A stretch of DNA of 6,314 bases, from NCBI RefSeq assembly GCF_937874145.1, contig NZ_CALNBI010000166.1, positions 1 to 6,314 on the forward strand, in the 5' to 3' direction. The notes beneath the pieces are model-generated. The model ran no database searches, had not been told where the DNA came from, and was given only the letters and a program-made list of their open reading frames with translations. This document shows, piece by piece, positions 1 through 5,763 of the stretch. This stretch comes from an uncultured Chitinophaga sp. (GTDB taxonomy: Bacteria; Bacteroidota; Bacteroidia; Chitinophagales; Chitinophagaceae). The position numbers and the translations under genes are program-made. How positions within the stretch are numbered: position 1 is the first letter of the stretch; each line of letters starts with the position of its first letter.

Positions 1-294
1 CGTACCGAGGTCGAACACCACCTGGATATTGGCTTCACCGGCGCTCACGGCGTCGGAAGTCATGTATTTCATCCCGGGAACGCCGTTCACGGCTTTTTCC
101 ATGGGGATGAGCACCGATTGCACGAGCACGTCGGCGCTGGCGCCCGGGTAAGCCACGCTCACGATCACGCGCGGGGGCGCAATCGATGGGAATTGCGAGG
201 TGGGCAGTGAAAAGATGGCCAGTACCCCGAGAAAAATGATGAATACGGAGATGACGATCGCGAAGACCGGCCGTTTCATGAATATATTGAACAT
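1..294 (-). CDS. RND efflux permease, N-terminal 98 residues (partial)
   Basis: This is the inner-membrane pump of a tripartite RND efflux system (HAE1/AcrB-MexB type), which uses proton exchange to drive substrates out through an adaptor and outer-membrane channel. The reverse strand reads from an ATG at 294 to the window edge with no stop. The protein starts MFNIFMKRPVFAIVIS, the usual short amphipathic helix followed by TM1 (about residues 9-29). It continues with LPTSQFPSIAPPRVIVS, then a YPGASADVL segment and an MEKAVNGVPGMKYM segment, all hallmark motifs of the first periplasmic porter subdomain. About 950 further residues lie outside the window. The start is 28 bp after the adaptor stop, so the two are almost certainly co-transcribed. 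Substrate cannot be told. No Shine-Dalgarno is seen, as is common in Bacteroidota. Confidence 0.95.
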   Translation of the reverse strand, partial: MFNIFMKRPVFAIVISVFIIFLGVLAIFSLPTSQFPSIAPPRVIVSVAYPGASADVLVQSVLIPMEKAVNGVPGMKYMTSDAVSAGEANIQVVFDLGT

Positions 295-322
295 TCGATT
301 GGCTGTTTAATGAGTAGTTGTA

Positions 323-1405
323 TTATTCAGACGGCAGTACCAGCTGCGAGATAACGGAGCGGGGATTCTCGAAGTCGAACGCGATCTTGTCGTTGTTCTT
401 CACCTTGCGCAACCCTTCGAGCAGGATTTTTTCATCCCCCTTCAATCCGTCTTTCACCACAAAAAGATCCGGCATTTCCGCGCCGATGGTCACCGGGCGG
501 AGCTGTACCGTATTGTCCTTATCCACCACGTACACATATTTGCGGTCCATGATCTCCAGCGTGGCTTTCTGCGGTATGATCACCGCGTTTTTCATCTCTT
601 CACGAACGAGTATCGAACCGGTTTCACCGTGCCGGAGGAGGCCTTCGCTATTCGGGAAAGTAGCTCTGAACGCGATGTTGCCCGTTTCGTTGTTGAATTC
701 CGCCTCGATGGTTTCCACCACGCCGGGATGACTGAACTCTTCCTTGTTGGCCATGCGCAGGTTTACATTGATTTTTTCTTTCGGTTTGATGGCGGACGCA
801 TAATCCAGGTACTCCGCTTCCGACACGTTGAAATACACCCACATGCGGCTGTTGTCGGAAAGGCTGGTCAGCAGGTCGCCTTCTTCGACGAGGCTGCCGA
901 GTTTGAGGTGCAGGTGGTTGATGATACCGTCGAACGGTGCGCGGATCTCCGTGAAAGCGAGGTGTACCTGGGCGAGGGCGAGCTCGGCTTTGGCTTTCTT
1001 CAGTTTGGCGTTGGCCATGGCCAGCTCGTTTTTCGACACCACGTTTTTATCCGCCAGTGATTTTGTGTTCTGCACTTCGATCTCCGCAGCCTGGGCTTCA
1101 GCTTCCGCCTTGAGCAATTCGGCTTCGTAGAGTTTCGGCATGATGCGGAACAGGAGCTGCCCGGCTTTCACATGCTGCCCTTCATCAACCAGCACATCCT
1201 GCAGGTACCCTTTTTCCTGGGCCCTCACTTCGATGTTGCGGATAGATTTTATCTGGCAAACATATTCCCGGGTGATAGTGGTGTCTGTGGTAAGCGGGCT
1301 CGTCACCAGCAATTTGGACGAAGCTTCATGATGTTCTTCTTTCGGATGGCAGCCGGTATGGCACAGGAGGGCGCACAAGCCCGATAAAACGAGGATTTGT
1401 TTCAT
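323..1405 (-). CDS. RND efflux periplasmic adaptor subunit (membrane fusion protein)
   Basis: A 360-residue adaptor that bridges the RND permease and the outer-membrane channel in the periplasm; length is normal for the family. An N-terminal export signal (about residues 1-18) ends at Cys19, so it is probably a lipoprotein. The lipobox is poor, with His at -3 (H-T-G-C). Next come the first lipoyl/barrel-sandwich half (about 58-90, with VRAQEKGYLQDVLVDEGQ-type residues), an Ala/Lys/Glu-rich alpha-hairpin (about 91-150), the second lipoyl half (about 152-185, containing the family motif RAPFDGII), a beta-barrel (about 187-270) and a membrane-proximal domain to the C-terminus. It directly precedes the permease gene (28 bp). 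The ATG at 1403-1405 gives the full signal peptide, so the start is secure. The substrate is unknown; the family handles drugs, dyes, detergents or metals. Confidence 0.95.
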   Translation of the reverse strand: MKQILVLSGLCALLCHTGCHPKEEHHEASSKLLVTSPLTTDTTITREYVCQIKSIRNIEVRAQEKGYLQDVLVDEGQHVKAGQLLFRIMPKLYEAELLKAEAEAQAAEIEVQNTKSLADKNVVSKNELAMANAKLKKAKAELALAQVHLAFTEIRAPFDGIINHLHLKLGSLVEEGDLLTSLSDNSRMWVYFNVSEAEYLDYASAIKPKEKINVNLRMANKEEFSHPGVVETIEAEFNNETGNIAFRATFPNSEGLLRHGETGSILVREEMKNAVIIPQKATLEIMDRKYVYVVDKDNTVQLRPVTIGAEMPDLFVVKDGLKGDEKILLEGLRKVKNNDKIAFDFENPRSVISQLVLPSE

Positions 1406-1453
1406 ATGGAGTTTGAATCTGAAAAACAGTTTTATTGAAGAAATACTTCCCTG

Positions 1454-1472
1454 CAGGCATACGGAATGCCTG
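1454..1472. promoter_or_regulatory. perfect 7-bp inverted repeat upstream of the adaptor gene
   Basis: CAGGCAT (1454-1460) and ATGCCTG (1466-1472) are exact reverse complements around a 5-base spacer. The element lies 49-67 bp upstream of the adaptor start, in the 141-bp gap after the small exported protein. Neither strand has a T-run after it, so it is not a standard terminator. Its size and position fit a repressor operator for the efflux operon or an mRNA hairpin. No regulator gene is in the window to pair it with. Confidence 0.35.
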
Positions 1473-1546
1473 TCCGCAAATGGTTGCAGATGGAAGATGA
1501 TGCAGGCCTCAGCGGCTTAAACAGCCGTGAAACATGTGTTCCGGAA

Positions 1547-1957
1547 TCAGATGCGGATCACGCGCTGCACAATGAACTGCGCAGGAGTTGCGTAGGAAAA
1601 ATGTGGGCAGAATGGGAGCGGTTCTTCGGGATAGACGGCGGTGAGACGGTTGGCGTCGGCAAAAAAGGAAGTAAGGATCAGCCGGAAAAGAAGGTGTTGT
1701 TTCCGGAAAGACTGTGTGTCTTCATCTTCCTGTGCTTCGAGGCCCTTTACCTTTTCGTAGGCTTCCCGTGCGTCTGGGGGAGTGGGGTTGCGGAACTGGT
1801 CTTCTTCGCAGTGTGTGTCGTCCGGAAATTCGTCGGCGGTAAGGTTGAGGAAATACTTTCCGGGGGAGAAACGGGCCGGTTGAAGGCATGCATGCGAATA
1901 CCCTCCCAGTAAGAGGATATATACCGATAGCATAAATCCGATCAACAAGCGTGTCAT
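1547..1957 (-). CDS. small exported protein of unknown function, upstream of the efflux operon
   Basis: I do not recognise this 136-residue protein. Residues 1-23 form a clear signal peptide: Arg3, a long hydrophobic core, then small residues before Cys24 (S-H-A-C). The -3 position is Ser, so this is not a good lipobox and signal peptidase I cleavage is also possible. The mature part is polar and acidic (DEFPDDTHCEED, then KVKGLEAQEDEDTQ), with cysteines at about 24 and 50 and another in a PFCPHF segment. It ends with the more hydrophobic SYATPAQFIVQRVIRI. It is in the same direction as the adaptor gene, 141 bp upstream, so it may be the first gene of the efflux operon. The opposite strand carries a 148-codon open frame (1466-1912), but the signal peptide and operon direction favour the minus strand. 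Metal binding through the Cys/His/acidic residues is only a guess. Confidence 0.65.
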   Translation of the reverse strand: MTRLLIGFMLSVYILLLGGYSHACLQPARFSPGKYFLNLTADEFPDDTHCEEDQFRNPTPPDAREAYEKVKGLEAQEDEDTQSFRKQHLLFRLILTSFFADANRLTAVYPEEPLPFCPHFSYATPAQFIVQRVIRI

Positions 1958-1987
1958 TAGCCTATTAAATTGTCGTGCCCGTTTTGC

Positions 1988-2003
1988 ATGCCGGTAGCGG
2001 CAT
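1988..2003. promoter_or_regulatory. inverted repeat upstream of the small exported protein
   Basis: ATGCCG (1988-1993) and CGGCAT (1998-2003) are exact reverse complements with a 4-base spacer. They lie 31-46 bp upstream of the minus-strand start at 1957. The position would suit an operator or 5'-UTR hairpin of that gene. Six-base stems occur by chance, so confidence is low. Confidence 0.25.
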
Positions 2004-2105
2004 TTCGATGAACGGGTGTAAAATTAAAGGGATTACCGTCAAACTGCAAACCTCAAACCGAAAATCGGGATTAATTTTTCCTTAAAATGACCTTAAAAAA
2101 CATAT

Positions 2106-2124
2106 TCGCATTATCGTAATGCGA
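2106..2124. promoter_or_regulatory. 8-bp inverted repeat, operator-like, upstream of the beta-helix gene
   Basis: TCGCATTA (2106-2113) and TAATGCGA (2117-2124) are exact reverse complements with a 3-base TCG spacer, centred about 57 bp upstream of the ATG at 2172. The short spacer and AT-rich flanks look like a dimeric regulator binding site rather than a terminator, since no T-run follows. A TATTTTTA box at 2148-2155 (7 of 8 to the Bacteroidota TAnnTTTG consensus) lies between it and the ATG, which would place the repeat near or just upstream of the -33 region. No matching TTG box is evident, so the promoter part is weak. Confidence 0.4.
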
Positions 2125-2171
2125 TAAATAATCCAGGAACTTTGCTGTATTTTTAAGTAAAACCCGGTTTC

Positions 2172-3398
2172 ATGCGCTTGTTTTCCCTGTTTCTCGCATC
2201 GATGGCCGTTATTGCCGGTCCTTTGAAAGCCGCTACTTTACACACGGGCCACGGGCAGCGGTATCCTACGCTTGCGGCGGCTGCGGCGGCCGCGGTTCCC
2301 GGTGATTCCATATTAATCTACCCCGGAAACTATCCCGGTAATGTTTCGCTGGACGGATTGCAGGGCGCCCCCGGCCGGTGGATCTACATTTGCGCGGCGG
2401 AACCCGGCACGGTGGTGTTCCAGGGCGGCGAAAACGCCTGGCGGGGCAGCGGGAATGCTTACCTGCATATCCACGGAATGGTCTTCGAAAAGCAAACGGG
2501 CAACGGCCTTAATTTCGACGACGGCGGCCAGGCATCCTCCCCTGCGCACCACCTTGTTTTCGACCAGTGCGTTTTCCGGGATATGGCCGCCACGGGAAAC
2601 AACGACCTTCTCAAATTATCCGGCGCCAACGATTTCACGGTCATGCACTGCACATTCCTGAACGGAGCCGCCGGCGGCAGCGGCATCGATATGGTAGGTT
2701 GCCATAACGGGTCGGTGTTCCAGTGCCGGTTCGAAAACCTCGGCGCCAACGGCGTGCAGATGAAAGGCGGCAGCAGCGACATCCGGGTGGAAGCCTGCTT
2801 CTTCAAAAACGCCGGCAGCCGCGCCATCAACCTCGGCGGCAGTACCGGTACGGCCTTTTTCCGCCCTGCGGACGCCGCCTGGGAAGCAGCGCGCCTGACG
2901 GTTTGCGCCAACGTCTTCACCGGGTCCGACGTGCCGGTGGCGTTCGTCGGCTGCACCGAATCGATCGTCGTCAACAATACCATTTACAAACCCGCCCGCT
3001 GGGCCATCCGCATCCTCCAGGAAAACAAGGATACCGTCCGCTTCGCCAAATGCGGCGGCAATACTTTCCGGAACAACATCGTGTACACAGACGGCCAAAT
3101 GCGCGCCGCCTGCAGCATCGGCCCCGGTACCGCGGCGGAAACGTTCACCTTTTCCCATAACCTCTGGTTCCATGCAGGCGATCCAGGGTGGCGGGGGCCG
3201 CAGCTGCCCGTCCCGGAAAATGGAAGCCTTACCGGGAAAGACCCGCTCTTCCCTGCGGCCGGGCAAGGCGATTTTTCCATTCCGCCCGACAGTCCCGCCG
3301 CCGGAGCGGGGTTCCCTGCCTCCGTAGCCAACCGCGACCATGCCCGTACCCGGTTCCGGTCGCCACGGGCTATCGGTGCTTTTGAAGTAAAAGAATGA
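2172..3398 (+). CDS. secreted right-handed parallel beta-helix protein (pectate-lyase-like fold)
   Basis: A 408-residue exported protein. Residues 1-20 (MRLFSLFLASMAVIAGPLKA) are a signal peptide. Residues 30-85 match the usual opening of such proteins: a P-T-L stretch, seven alanines (35-41), PGDSILIYPGNYPG, then a GAPGRWIYI segment. Successive rungs follow at 24-38-residue spacing, each with an aliphatic strand, a Cys or Asn and an aromatic: C133-V-F, C160-T-F, C185-R-F, C209-F-F, N247-V-F, N269-T-I, N302-I-V and N330-L-W. The C-terminus has KDPLF, SPAAGAG and RAIGAFE, the usual end of this fold. Homologues are mostly polysaccharide lyases, hydrolases or surface binders; I see no diagnostic catalytic site and would not name a substrate. 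Codons are strongly GC-rich compared with the genes to the right. It appears monocistronic and diverges from the 1547-1957 gene. Confidence 0.88.
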   Translation: MRLFSLFLASMAVIAGPLKAATLHTGHGQRYPTLAAAAAAAVPGDSILIYPGNYPGNVSLDGLQGAPGRWIYICAAEPGTVVFQGGENAWRGSGNAYLHIHGMVFEKQTGNGLNFDDGGQASSPAHHLVFDQCVFRDMAATGNNDLLKLSGANDFTVMHCTFLNGAAGGSGIDMVGCHNGSVFQCRFENLGANGVQMKGGSSDIRVEACFFKNAGSRAINLGGSTGTAFFRPADAAWEAARLTVCANVFTGSDVPVAFVGCTESIVVNNTIYKPARWAIRILQENKDTVRFAKCGGNTFRNNIVYTDGQMRAACSIGPGTAAETFTFSHNLWFHAGDPGWRGPQLPVPENGSLTGKDPLFPAAGQGDFSIPPDSPAAGAGFPASVANRDHARTRFRSPRAIGAFEVKE

Positions 3399-3399
3399 T

Positions 3400-3414
3400 C
3401 CGGCCGCCGGTTTT
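3400..3414 (+). terminator. possible weak terminator after the beta-helix gene
   Basis: CCGG (3400-3403), spacer CCG, then CCGG (3407-3410), followed by TTTT (3411-3414), begins two bases after the stop codon. The stem is only 4 bp, though all G-C, and the T-run is short. Read-through into the next gene, 61 bp downstream, is possible. Confidence 0.3.
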
Positions 3415-3459
3415 CAAACAGAATCTTATTAACTTCGGCGCAATAAGAAACGCTATATT

Positions 3460-3816
3460 ATGAACTACGAAGAAATGGTTAAAACCAAAGCCGGTGAAAT
3501 GGTGGAGAATTTAATCGCGGAAGTCCTCGGCAAAAAGGTTTTTGACATCCGGCACGATTACAACGACAGCGAACAGTGGGCCGTTATCACCACCCACACC
3601 GACGAAGACAATGAGATTTCTTTACGCGTTTACGGCAGCGACAAGTATTTCCTCTATTTCGGATACTACGATGAGGAGGATGATTTCCATGAACTGTTGC
3701 ACCCCATCACCGACGACGTGAAATCCGCCATCCCGAAGCCTTTGCAGAACGCGCTGGAAAAAGTGCTGAGCGATGAACAGGGCATGCGGCTTCCGGGGAA
3801 TTTTATTTCGAAATAG
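3460..3816 (+). CDS. small acidic cytoplasmic protein, function unknown
   Basis: A 118-residue soluble protein with no signal peptide or membrane segment; I do not recognise the family. It begins with a likely helix (MNYEEMVKTKAGEMVENLIAE). A beta-rich central part follows, with WAVITTHTDEDNEISLRVYG and YFLYFGYYDEEDDFHELL, strongly acidic and aromatic. It ends with a helical segment (SAIPKPLQNALEKVLSDEQG). This layout resembles small stand-alone immunity or regulatory proteins, but that is only an impression and no partner toxin is next to it. A TAACTTCG box at 3430-3437 (7 of 8 to TAnnTTTG) may be its -7 element, giving a short leader. The gene ends 16 bp before a strong intrinsic terminator, so it is a complete unit. 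Confidence 0.75.
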   Translation: MNYEEMVKTKAGEMVENLIAEVLGKKVFDIRHDYNDSEQWAVITTHTDEDNEISLRVYGSDKYFLYFGYYDEEDDFHELLHPITDDVKSAIPKPLQNALEKVLSDEQGMRLPGNFISK

Positions 3817-3832
3817 CTGTTGAAGATATTAG

Positions 3833-3861
3833 AAAGACCTGCTGAATGGCAGGTCTTTTTT
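3833..3861. terminator. strong intrinsic terminator, probably bidirectional
   Basis: AAAGACCTGC (3833-3842) and GCAGGTCTTT (3849-3858) form a perfect 10-bp stem around TGAATG, with three more T (3859-3861) after it. On the plus strand it ends the 3460-3816 gene, 16 bp after its stop. On the minus strand the six A bases mirror the T-run, and the hairpin directly follows the in-frame TGA (3863-3861) that would end the minus-strand gene if its frameshift is corrected. Convergent genes sharing one hairpin is the natural reading. Confidence 0.9.
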
Positions 3862-3965
3862 CATGAGATATTCTCCAGATACTTCAGCACCTCTTCCCGC
3901 TTGCGGCTGCTGACATATACACTAATGAACGGTATAATAAATTCCTTTCTCCAACACCGTCTGCT
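3861..3965 (-). other. out-of-frame C-terminal tail of the 3922-4377 gene (apparent frameshift)
   Basis: After the TAG stop at 3924-3922, coding continues in the +1 frame. From about 3951 the other frame reads KEFIIPFISVYV, then SSRKREEVLKYLENIS, and stops with TGA at 3863-3861, immediately at the terminator. This is a natural-looking C-terminus, unlike random non-coding DNA. In that frame the previous stop is at 3968-3966, so the shift lies within 3925-3965. Removing one A from the AAA in GAGAAAGG joins the frames as VLEK-EFIIPF and gives 171 residues. A natural mutation and a base-call error fit equally well. Confidence 0.7.
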
Positions 3966-4377
3966 TCACGCCATACTCATTGCTACTTTTTTCGGGTGGA
4001 TTAGAAGAAAAATCGAAAGTCAGCACTTTACTTTTTCCCAATAACGGAACATAAGAAAAATGATACTCGATCAGGCTATCCTGGTAGTTGGGGAGATGTT
4101 TATCCATGTACGTCTGCGAAACCATTATTCTTCCCAGAACATGAATTACGGCAATGCGGTTACGCTTCATGAAATCAGTCAAAACCGTGTCAGCAATGCT
4201 GGATCTTTCAATAGCCCTGCTTTCCGTAAAAGCGTTATGATAGCCTTTCCCGATCAGGCAGGAGGTCATTTCCCGATAATCCTGCAGGTTTTTGATTTTC
4301 TCCCGGTTTCCTGGAGCGGGGATTGCTGCAAGACTGGTAAATATTGCAATCAGACAAATCGGCTTAGCGTATGCCAT
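3922..4377 (-). CDS. exported protein of unknown function, second gene of a pair, apparently frameshifted near its end
   Basis: As given, 151 residues. It starts MAYAKPICLIAIFTSLAAIPA, a signal peptide with likely cleavage near residue 21, so it is probably periplasmic or outside the cell. The rest is mixed polar sequence, with IAVIHVLGRIMVSQTYMDKH and a beta-type segment IEYHFSYVPLLGKSKVLTFDF. I recognise no family. Its ATG overlaps the 3' end of the upstream gene by 14 bp (4364-4377), indicating translational coupling. The last residues of this frame (GIYYTVH) are probably an artefact: the next 27-28 codons continue in another frame to a stop at 3861 beside the terminator, which would make the protein about 171 residues. 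It may be a recent pseudogene or a sequencing error. Confidence 0.7.
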   Translation of the reverse strand: MAYAKPICLIAIFTSLAAIPAPGNREKIKNLQDYREMTSCLIGKGYHNAFTESRAIERSSIADTVLTDFMKRNRIAVIHVLGRIMVSQTYMDKHLPNYQDSLIEYHFSYVPLLGKSKVLTFDFSSNPPEKSSNEYGVKQTVLEKGIYYTVH

Positions 4378-4927
4378 CTTTTAATTGTATTGTCCATTCC
4401 GGCAAGGGATAATCCCGGCTTTTCAGGTAATCCAAATAGGTTGATCTATCTGCTTTATCAAGCGGTTTCACCCATTCAACTGCATTCATCATATACCTGC
4501 AACCTAAATTATATTCCTTATCACCATGGTAAATCTTATAACGGCAAGGGAACAAATCAGCATTCATCGAAGTATCGGCCGACAAGATCAATTTAATCCG
4601 GCAGAAGGAATAAAACACAGTATCCTCCTGCAAGGTGTTCTCAAATCCATTGTAATATTTCAATAACATTTTCTTTCCAAAACCTTCCAATGGCAGCAGG
4701 TTAACGCCAAAATTCAGCGGAAATGTTCCCGGAACAAAGGACTTTGAATTAATACTGGAAAGGACATCGGCGGCACTATCTTCACATGGCTGAAAAACCC
4801 AATTGGGTCGCAGATAGATTAAATATCCATCAAGAAGCACGTTCTTATCCTCTACCGGCTGGGATTGAACAGTATTGAGTAATAATAGGCTGATACTAAC
4901 CAGGATAGACGTTTTTACATGCTTCAT
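4364..4927 (-). CDS. exported protein of unknown function, first gene of a pair
   Basis: From the ATG at 4927 the protein has 187 residues and starts MKHVKTSILVSISLLLLNTVQSQ, a standard signal peptide with cleavage near VQS-Q. The frame is open to an ATG at 4975, but that start would add 16 charged residues before the signal and cover the likely promoter, so I prefer 4927. The mature part has a YLIYLRPNWVFQPCEDS segment, four cysteines in all (as in PC-E, FC-R, PC-R, GC-R), and a C-terminus rich in Tyr and Asp (DYLKSRDYPLPEWTIQL). The paired cysteines suggest periplasmic disulphides. I do not recognise the family and see no similarity to its partner. It overlaps the downstream gene by 14 bp. 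An AAAGG about 10 bases before the ATG may help initiation. Confidence 0.75.
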   Translation of the reverse strand: MKHVKTSILVSISLLLLNTVQSQPVEDKNVLLDGYLIYLRPNWVFQPCEDSAADVLSSINSKSFVPGTFPLNFGVNLLPLEGFGKKMLLKYYNGFENTLQEDTVFYSFCRIKLILSADTSMNADLFPCRYKIYHGDKEYNLGCRYMMNAVEWVKPLDKADRSTYLDYLKSRDYPLPEWTIQLKDGIR

Positions 4928-4954
4928 ATGATATCGCCTTTCATTTTGTTTTTT

Positions 4955-4979
4955 ATCAAAATAATCTCGCATCAAAATA
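4955..4979. repeat. 9-bp direct repeat in the leader of the exported-protein pair
   Basis: ATCAAAATA occurs exactly at 4955-4963 and 4971-4979, a 16-bp period. It lies 28-52 bp upstream of the start at 4927. It could be two tandem binding sites for a regulator, or alternative -7 boxes. The sequence is AT-rich, so chance is possible. Confidence 0.35.
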
Positions 4980-4999
4980 CGCCGGGCCCGATATTACAA
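4971..4999 (-). promoter_or_regulatory. possible promoter of the exported-protein pair
   Basis: On the minus strand, TTG (4999-4997) is followed 17 bases later by TATTTTGAT (4979-4971), close to the Bacteroidota pattern TTG-N17-23-TAnnTTTG but one base short in the -7 box. Transcription would start about 35-40 bp before the ATG at 4927. The same 9-mer recurs at 4963-4955, so the exact box is uncertain. Confidence 0.3.
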
Positions 5000-5029
5000 T
5001 GCAGTATTCCATATAAAAGGTAAGCAATT

Positions 5030-5069
5030 TATAAAAAAGAAAAGCAGCACCGCCCAAATGCGATGCTGC
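5030..5069 (-). terminator. intrinsic terminator of the lipoprotein gene
   Basis: Read on the minus strand, GCAGCATCGC and GCGGTGCTGC pair over 10 bp (one G-T wobble) around ATTTGG (plus-strand 5044-5069). The run TTTTCTTTTTT follows at once. It starts 23 bp after the stop codon at 5093. This is a textbook Rho-independent terminator and separates the lipoprotein from the exported pair downstream. Confidence 0.9.
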
Positions 5070-5092
5070 CGGAAGTATATATTACACCTATA

Positions 5093-5494
5093 TTACTGTG
5101 CGGATGGAACCAGGACTATTTTGAATGTCACGGGGCCGGTTGGCCGTGCTCCCTGCCCCCCGTTAGCCCCCTGAACGGACAAGGATACGTAACCGGGCTG
5201 ATAGAAAAATGTGTAGCTGTAGCCGTCGTACACCTGTGGCAGCGCTTCATAATTTGTTCTATCGAACATAGCGGCCACGATCACCCCATCATTTTCGAAA
5301 GACACATTATCAATTTCAGGCATATTTATAATGGCGTTATAGGTGCCGTCGGCCTGCGTGTAAGTCCAGTCTGCCACGGCGACCGTATGCACGACCGTGA
5401 AATTGGGAATGACTTCCGTAGTGTTGTATTCTTTTGTGCAGGCGGATGTCATTACAACGCCTAAAAGGAGCAATAAGATGGGGAATCTTTTCAT
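5093..5494 (-). CDS. small outer-membrane-type lipoprotein, function unknown
   Basis: A 133-residue lipoprotein from the ATG at 5494: MKRFPILLLLLGVVMTSAC has a charged start, hydrophobic core and T-S-A-C lipobox with Cys19 as the lipidated residue. The frame is open to an ATG at 5572, but those 26 extra residues would bury the signal, so 5494 is the likely start. The mature protein is beta-rich: VVHTVAVADWTYTQADGTYNAI, INMPEIDNVSFENDGVIVAAMF, then YEALPQVYDGYSYTFFYQPGYVSLSV and a final VTFKIVLVPSAQ. This pattern of an alternating beta-sandwich, with an EALP segment, a Tyr-rich strand and a closing FKIVLVP, is common in small Bacteroidota lipoproteins of unknown role; that family match is from memory and not tested. 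Monocistronic, with its own terminator. Confidence 0.82.
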   Translation of the reverse strand: MKRFPILLLLLGVVMTSACTKEYNTTEVIPNFTVVHTVAVADWTYTQADGTYNAIINMPEIDNVSFENDGVIVAAMFDRTNYEALPQVYDGYSYTFFYQPGYVSLSVQGANGGQGARPTGPVTFKIVLVPSAQ

Positions 5495-5763
5495 ATGGGT
5501 AGGTTTACCTGGTGAGATGCAAAAGGCATACCGGAAATACTGCTTTCGAGGATGAACGGTATTTTTCAGCAATATTTGCCATTATTTGGCTATATGGGCA
5601 GTACATTTCGTTTCAGGCCGGCAGACATCTTATTTGAGCATGATTCATTTGCCTTTTAAATTCAAGGTAAGTTTTAAGAGAATTCCCTTTTTAGTACCGC
5701 TTTAATATTTCACTACTTTCCCGCGGGGAAGTGGCAGACATTCCAACCGGTACGTGAACGAAA
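5495..5763. other. 269-bp intergenic region, no clear gene
   Basis: This stretch must hold the lipoprotein promoter on the minus strand, but I see no full consensus. Plus-strand frames include a 21-codon ATG frame (5640-5705) and a start-less open stretch (5678-5782) reading into the degenerate gene to the right. Neither is strong enough to call. Confidence 0.5.

Noticed and set aside
629..1060. 143-codon plus-strand frame opposite the efflux adaptor
   Set aside because: The adaptor on the minus strand is certain from its family motifs, so this is an antisense shadow.
1886..1895. GCATGCATGC 10-bp palindrome
   Set aside because: It is inside the signal-peptide-proximal coding region of the small exported protein and looks like chance.
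1466..1912. 148-codon plus-strand open frame opposite the small exported protein
   Set aside because: It lacks a signal or recognisable domain. The opposite strand has a good signal peptide and fits the direction of the efflux genes.
2616..3341. 241-codon minus-strand open frame inside the beta-helix gene
   Set aside because: Long antisense frames are expected in GC-rich codons. The plus strand has a signal peptide and regular rungs, while the antisense product is a Gly/Ala/Arg-type shadow.
5640..5705. 21-codon ATG frame (MIHLPFKFKV..)
   Set aside because: It is too short, with no leader signal and no relation to neighbouring frames.
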